From an uncultured Collinsella sp. (GTDB taxonomy: Bacteria > Actinomycetota > Coriobacteriia > Coriobacteriales > Coriobacteriaceae), in NCBI GenBank assembly GCA_900556705.1, contig USPT01000006.1, positions 1 to 17,209 on the forward strand: a DNA stretch of 17,209 nucleotides. Direction: 5' to 3'. Under the pieces are notes generated by a model. It saw only the letters and a program-made list of their open reading frames with translations. It was not told where the DNA came from and did not search any database. This document shows, piece by piece, positions 13,629 to 17,209 of the stretch; positions within the stretch are counted from its first letter, which is position 1; the number at the start of each line of letters is the position of its first letter. A program made the position numbers and the translations under genes.

Positions 13629-14902
13629 CGCTTGAGCCGCGGCGCGATACGAGCCGGCAGCTTCGCAACAATACGAACGCCGCCCTCAAGATATTCCTCG
13701 TGCAAAAGGGTTCCCTGTTCATGCACCAGCGTGATGAGGGCGCCCTCGCGATACGGGATTTCAGCGGAGAGCAACACATCGGTGGCAGCCGCCTCGCGAG
13801 CAATACGGTCGACGAGATCGTCGAGTCCCTCGCCCGTCTGGGCCGAGAACAGCACGGCCTCGGGATAGCGACGACGGAAACTCAATCGATCAACGCTATC
13901 GAGAAGATCGATTTTATTGAACACCGTAAGCGTCAAACGCTCGCCGGCACCGATCTCGTCAAGAACGCGATCGACTGCCTCGAGCTGGCGCTCGTAGTCC
14001 TCGTCAGAGGCATCCACAACTTTAAGGATCAGATCGGCACCAAGAACCTCAGACAGCGTGGACTTAAAGGCATCAACGAGACCATGCGGTAGCTTTTGAA
14101 TAAAGCCAACAGTATCGGTAATCGTCATGCCACGACCGCCGGGCAGGCGATACGAACGCGTCGTCGGGTCGAGCGTAGCAAACAGCTTGTCCTGCGAAAG
14201 CACCGTAGATCCGGTCAGACGATTGAGCAACGACGATTTACCCGCATTGGTATAACCGGCTAACGCGACGCGAAACGCCGGTGACTCAATGCGGCTCTTG
14301 GATTGAACATCGCGACGCTGTTCAACCTGCTTGAGCTCACGACGAAGCGCAGCGATCTTATTACGAATGAGGCGACGGTCGACCTCGAGCTGACTTTCGC
14401 CCTGACCAAAGCGTGAGCCGATGCCGCCGCGCGTCTGTTCCTTGGCGAGATGGCTCCACATGCCACGCAGACGAGGCAACAGATATTGAAGCTGTGCCAG
14501 CTGTACCTGTAGGCGTCCCTCACGCGTCTGAGCATGCAGGCCAAAAATATCCAAGATCAGTGCCGTACGATCGATAATCTTTACCGGCTCGCCCACGGCT
14601 TTTTCCAAATAGGATTGCTGCGAGGGCGTCAGGTCGTCGTCAAAAATAACGACATCGGCATCCATGCGATGCACCAGGCCGCACAGCTCTTCAACCTTAC
14701 CGGAACCGATAAACGATTTAGGATACGGCTTTACCAAACGCTGTGACAAGCGTGCCACGCACTGGGCACCAGCCGTGTGGGTAAGACGCTCCAGCTCATC
14801 AAGCGAGCGATCGAGCGGCCATGCATTGTCGCGCCACTCAACACCAACTAATATGGCACGCTCGGGCTCGGGTGCCGTGGGAACAAGGGGGAAACGGGCC
14901 AT
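13613..14902 (-). CDS. hflX: Ribosome-associated GTPase HflX
   Basis: GTPase of 429 residues that binds the large ribosomal subunit and helps split or rescue stalled ribosomes under stress. The N-terminal HflX domain includes SFIGSGKVEEL and a glycine-rich TRGGIGSRFGQGESQLEVDRR before a helical region. The G domain shows G1 GYTNAGKS (216-223), G3 DTVGF (263-267) and G4 NKID (329-332), with TTRSYRLPGG as the switch region. The start overlaps the miaA stop by one base (TAATG), so it closes the miaB-miaA-hflX operon; miaA and hflX are also neighbours in many other bacteria. No terminator is seen after it; its end runs 16 bases into the convergent membrane gene. Confidence 0.96.
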   Translation of the reverse strand: MARFPLVPTAPEPERAILVGVEWRDNAWPLDRSLDELERLTHTAGAQCVARLSQRLVKPYPKSFIGSGKVEELCGLVHRMDADVVIFDDDLTPSQQSYLEKAVGEPVKIIDRTALILDIFGLHAQTREGRLQVQLAQLQYLLPRLRGMWSHLAKEQTRGGIGSRFGQGESQLEVDRRLIRNKIAALRRELKQVEQRRDVQSKSRIESPAFRVALAGYTNAGKSSLLNRLTGSTVLSQDKLFATLDPTTRSYRLPGGRGMTITDTVGFIQKLPHGLVDAFKSTLSEVLGADLILKVVDASDEDYERQLEAVDRVLDEIGAGERLTLTVFNKIDLLDSVDRLSFRRRYPEAVLFSAQTGEGLDDLVDRIAREAAATDVLLSAEIPYREGALITLVHEQGTLLHEEYLEGGVRIVAKLPARIAPRLKRYRTE

Positions 14903-15840
14903 TAGGCAGCCTCAATACGATGCAGGATGTCCTCAACGACCTCATCGATCGTAAACTCGTCCATATCAAACCACACGATACGGTCATCGCGCTTAAACCA
15001 CGAAAGCTGACGTTTGGCATAGCGACGCGAACGCATCTTGATGAGTTCGCGAGCCTCATCCATAGAAATCACGCCATTGAAAGCATCAATGATCTCTTTA
15101 TAGCCAATTGCCTGCATCGAAGTCAGGGCATCTCCCAGCCCCTGGTCCATAAGACCGCGAACCTCATCGACAAGACCCTGCTCAAACATCAGATCGACGC
15201 GCAGGTTAATGCGCTCGTAGAGCACCTCGCGATTACGCGTCAGACCAAACCATAGAGCATGATAATGCTCGCGCGGAACACTAAACTGACTTTTTTGCTG
15301 TGCATAGGAAATACCATCATCATGCATCTCGAGCGCACGAATCACACGGCGCACATTATGGGGATGAATAACAGCAGCCGATTCTGGGTCGCGCTCGGCA
15401 AGCAGGGCATGCAGCTCTTCCTCGCCAATACGCTCGGCAAGCTCCTGATAGCCCATACGACGATCGTCCTCAAGTTCACCCGAGGGAAAGTCCATCTCAT
15501 CGAGGGCGGCCTTGAGATACAGCCCCGTACCTCCGCAAAAAACCGGCAGGCAACCCGAACCAAGGAGACGTTCAACATGCGCGCGAGCGTCAGCCTGATA
15601 AAGCGCAGCAGAATATGCCACACCCGGCTCTACAATGTCGACGAGACGCAGCGGCACCGTACACTCATCGGGCGCCATCTTTGCGGTACCGATGTCCATG
15701 CCGCGATAGATTTGCATCGCATCGCACGACAGCACTTCGGACGAAAGACGAGCTGCCAAACGGTCGGCAACATCACTCTTACCAACCGCCGTCGGACCGA
15801 CGATCGCAACGGCGGAAAGTCCTGCCCTGGGAGAAACCAT
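14902..15840 (-). CDS. miaA: tRNA dimethylallyltransferase MiaA
   Basis: Transfers a dimethylallyl group to N6 of A37 in tRNAs that read codons starting with U, making i6A. The P-loop GPTAVGKS is at residues 15-22. SCDAMQIYRGMDIGTAK, CGGTGLYLKA, HPHNVRRVIRALEM and ALTSMQAIGYKEI are the usual substrate-binding blocks, and MRSRRYAKRQLSWFKRD is the conserved C-terminal signature. At 312 residues it is of normal length. It starts on the last base of the miaB stop (TAATG) and ends the same way into hflX. MiaB, encoded upstream, adds the methylthio group to the product. Confidence 0.97.
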   Translation of the reverse strand: MVSPRAGLSAVAIVGPTAVGKSDVADRLAARLSSEVLSCDAMQIYRGMDIGTAKMAPDECTVPLRLVDIVEPGVAYSAALYQADARAHVERLLGSGCLPVFCGGTGLYLKAALDEMDFPSGELEDDRRMGYQELAERIGEEELHALLAERDPESAAVIHPHNVRRVIRALEMHDDGISYAQQKSQFSVPREHYHALWFGLTRNREVLYERINLRVDLMFEQGLVDEVRGLMDQGLGDALTSMQAIGYKEIIDAFNGVISMDEARELIKMRSRRYAKRQLSWFKRDDRIVWFDMDEFTIDEVVEDILHRIEAA

Positions 15841-17209
15841 TAGCGCGGCTCGCCCACAACGGAGCCGGACAAATACCAGGTCTTGGCAACGTCAACGTCA
15901 ACATCAACGATCTTGCCAACAAGCTGATCGATGCTGTAACCCTCGGGGATAGGCGCATGCACGGTCTGATTCTTGGGACTCTTGCCCAGCAGGACCGCGT
16001 CGTTCTTTTTACTCGTTCCCTCAATGAGCGCCGGCACCACAGTATGAAGCTCACCCTGGTTATACTCGTGTGCCGTAGTCTCGATAACCTTAACCAGGCG
16101 GTTGAAACGCTCGAGAATAACCTCATGCGGCGTAGGATCGTCAATCTCTGCGGCCGGGGTACCGGCGCGCTTGGAATAGATGAAGGTATAGGCCTGAGCA
16201 TAGCGGACCGTCTCGGCAAGTGAGAGCGTCTGCTCAAAGTCCTCTTCAGTCTCGCCCGGGAAGCCAACGATAATATCGGTCGAGAGCGCGATATCGGGCA
16301 TGCGGTTGCGAATGCGATCGACCAGGCCCAGATAGTCCTCGCGTGTATAACGGCGATTCATCTCTTTGAGGATACGCGTGGAGCCCGACTGAACGGCCAA
16401 GTGAAGCTGCGGCATGACGGCGGGCGTCTCGGCCATGGCGTCGATGGTCTCGGGCAGCAGATCCTTAGGATGAGAAGAGGTAAAGAAGATGCGCTCCACA
16501 CCCGTATCACCCACGGCACGCAGCAGATCGGCAAAACGCGGCTTGCCAAACAGATCGCGACCATATGAGTTAACGTTTTGGCCCAGCAGCGTAATCTCGC
16601 GCACGCCCTGGCGCACCAAACCGGTCACCTCGTCGACAATTTCCTCGAAGGGGCGGCTCTTTTCGCGACCGCGCACGTACGGCACGATGCAATAGGTACA
16701 GAAATTATTGCAGCCCGTCATAATGGGCACCCAGGCGTGATACTGGGTCTCGCGATGCCACGGCATGCTCATGGCATCCGTATCCTCATGCTCATTGGTG
16801 CGGATATGACGCTTGCCATCAAGGAACGCCTCGGCAATGAGCTCTGCCACATGTGCGATGGAATGCGTACCAAAGATGACATTGACGTTATCGACGTTGG
16901 TGAGCAGGCCCTCGCCATCGCGCTGCGCGATGCAACCACCAACGGCAACCACACGCTTGCCCGAAGGCGAAGGCGGCAGGCTTTTACAGGAATTGCACTG
17001 GCCGTACAGGCGAGTATCGGCGGCCTCGCGCACGCAGCATGTCATGAAGACAACAATATCGGCATGCTCGGGATCGAGCGCCATGAGGCAACCATACGAA
17101 TCGAGCAGACCGCTCACGCGCTCGGAGTCGTGCTGATTCATCTGGCAGCCAAAGGTGCGGATAAAGTAGGTTTTACCGGCAAGAATATCGCGTACGGAAC
17201 GCTGGTCCA
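15840..17209 (-). CDS. miaB: tRNA-2-methylthio-N6-dimethylallyladenosine synthase MiaB (5' end outside the window)
   Basis: Radical SAM enzyme that turns i6A37 into ms2i6A37 in tRNA, downstream of MiaA. The frame stays open to the right edge: the codons before the ATG at 17141 read DILAGKTYFIRTFGCQMNQH, the expected MiaB start region, so that ATG is internal and perhaps twenty residues are missing. The auxiliary iron-sulfur cluster ligands are the Cys in FGCQMNQ, a Cys in FMTCCVRE and the Cys in VGGCIAQ. The radical SAM motif is CNNFCTYC in MTGCNNFCTYCIVPYVRG. A C-terminal TRAM domain (about the last 60 residues, ending YLSGSVVGEPR) would bind tRNA. It is the first visible gene of the miaB-miaA-hflX operon. 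Confidence 0.96.
   Translation of the reverse strand, partial: DQRSVRDILAGKTYFIRTFGCQMNQHDSERVSGLLDSYGCLMALDPEHADIVVFMTCCVREAADTRLYGQCNSCKSLPPSPSGKRVVAVGGCIAQRDGEGLLTNVDNVNVIFGTHSIAHVAELIAEAFLDGKRHIRTNEHEDTDAMSMPWHRETQYHAWVPIMTGCNNFCTYCIVPYVRGREKSRPFEEIVDEVTGLVRQGVREITLLGQNVNSYGRDLFGKPRFADLLRAVGDTGVERIFFTSSHPKDLLPETIDAMAETPAVMPQLHLAVQSGSTRILKEMNRRYTREDYLGLVDRIRNRMPDIALSTDIIVGFPGETEEDFEQTLSLAETVRYAQAYTFIYSKRAGTPAAEIDDPTPHEVILERFNRLVKVIETTAHEYNQGELHTVVPALIEGTSKKNDAVLLGKSPKNQTVHAPIPEGYSIDQLVGKIVDVDVDVAKTWYLSGSVVGEPR

Noticed and set aside
13632..15843. Plus-strand open frames opposite hflX and miaA
   Set aside because: They are shadows of well-recognised minus-strand genes with no domains or start signals.

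Overview
This window looks like chromosome from a Coriobacteriia-type actinobacterium, most likely a Collinsella or a close relative. The clues are moderate GC, a phosphatidyltransferase / FHA protein / MerR regulator cluster that resembles the actinobacterial pgsA-garA(odhI)-merR neighbourhood, a DUF1836/DegV pair, and a lexA/LysM/nrdR/dut block. The genus is an inference from gene content, not a measured identity.
Region 1 (1-1994) is the end of an integrated element. It has a 38-bp perfect palindrome, a second hairpin, a tyrosine integrase gene broken by a one-base frameshift, and at 1950-1994 the displaced 3' part of a tRNA gene, probably tRNA-Pro(GGG). The old tRNA terminator still follows it (2004-2033). 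The rest of the element, and the predicted intact tRNA, should lie left of the window.
Region 2 (2104-6166) runs rightwards: a 57-nt imperfect hairpin, a CDP-alcohol phosphatidyltransferase, a GarA/OdhI-like FHA protein with a recognisable N-terminal phospho-threonine motif, a MerR regulator, adenine phosphoribosyltransferase (apt) and a secreted coiled-coil NlpC/P60 peptidoglycan hydrolase, closed by a terminator.
Region 3 (6179-7883) is a convergent pair: a DegV (fatty-acid-binding, FakB-like) gene and a DUF1836 regulator gene. The same 25-bp operator-like sequence (22 of 25 identical) stands upstream of both, which suggests that the DUF1836 protein controls degV and itself.
Region 4 (7891-10331) has thioredoxin reductase (trxB, leftward) diverging from an MGDG-synthase/UgtP-like glycosyltransferase (rightward).
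Region 5 (10332-10723) is a gene-free stretch built almost entirely of inverted repeats. Two copies of one 60-69 bp core sit in opposite orientation just after the two convergent genes. Each is enclosed by its own long, perfectly complementary arms, and the arms differ completely between copies. A third, 22-bp perfect hairpin lies between them.
Region 6 (10724-13628) is the DNA-damage and nucleotide block. Leftward it holds a YneA-like membrane LysM protein, nrdR and dut; rightward it holds lexA and a coupled DUF1624 membrane acyltransferase-like gene. The divergent lexA/LysM region carries three LexA boxes, one inside the spacer of a good leftward promoter.
Region 7 (13613-17209) is a tightly coupled leftward operon miaB-miaA-hflX (tRNA A37 modification and a ribosome-associated GTPase). 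Its genes are joined by TAATG stop/start overlaps, and miaB runs off the right edge.
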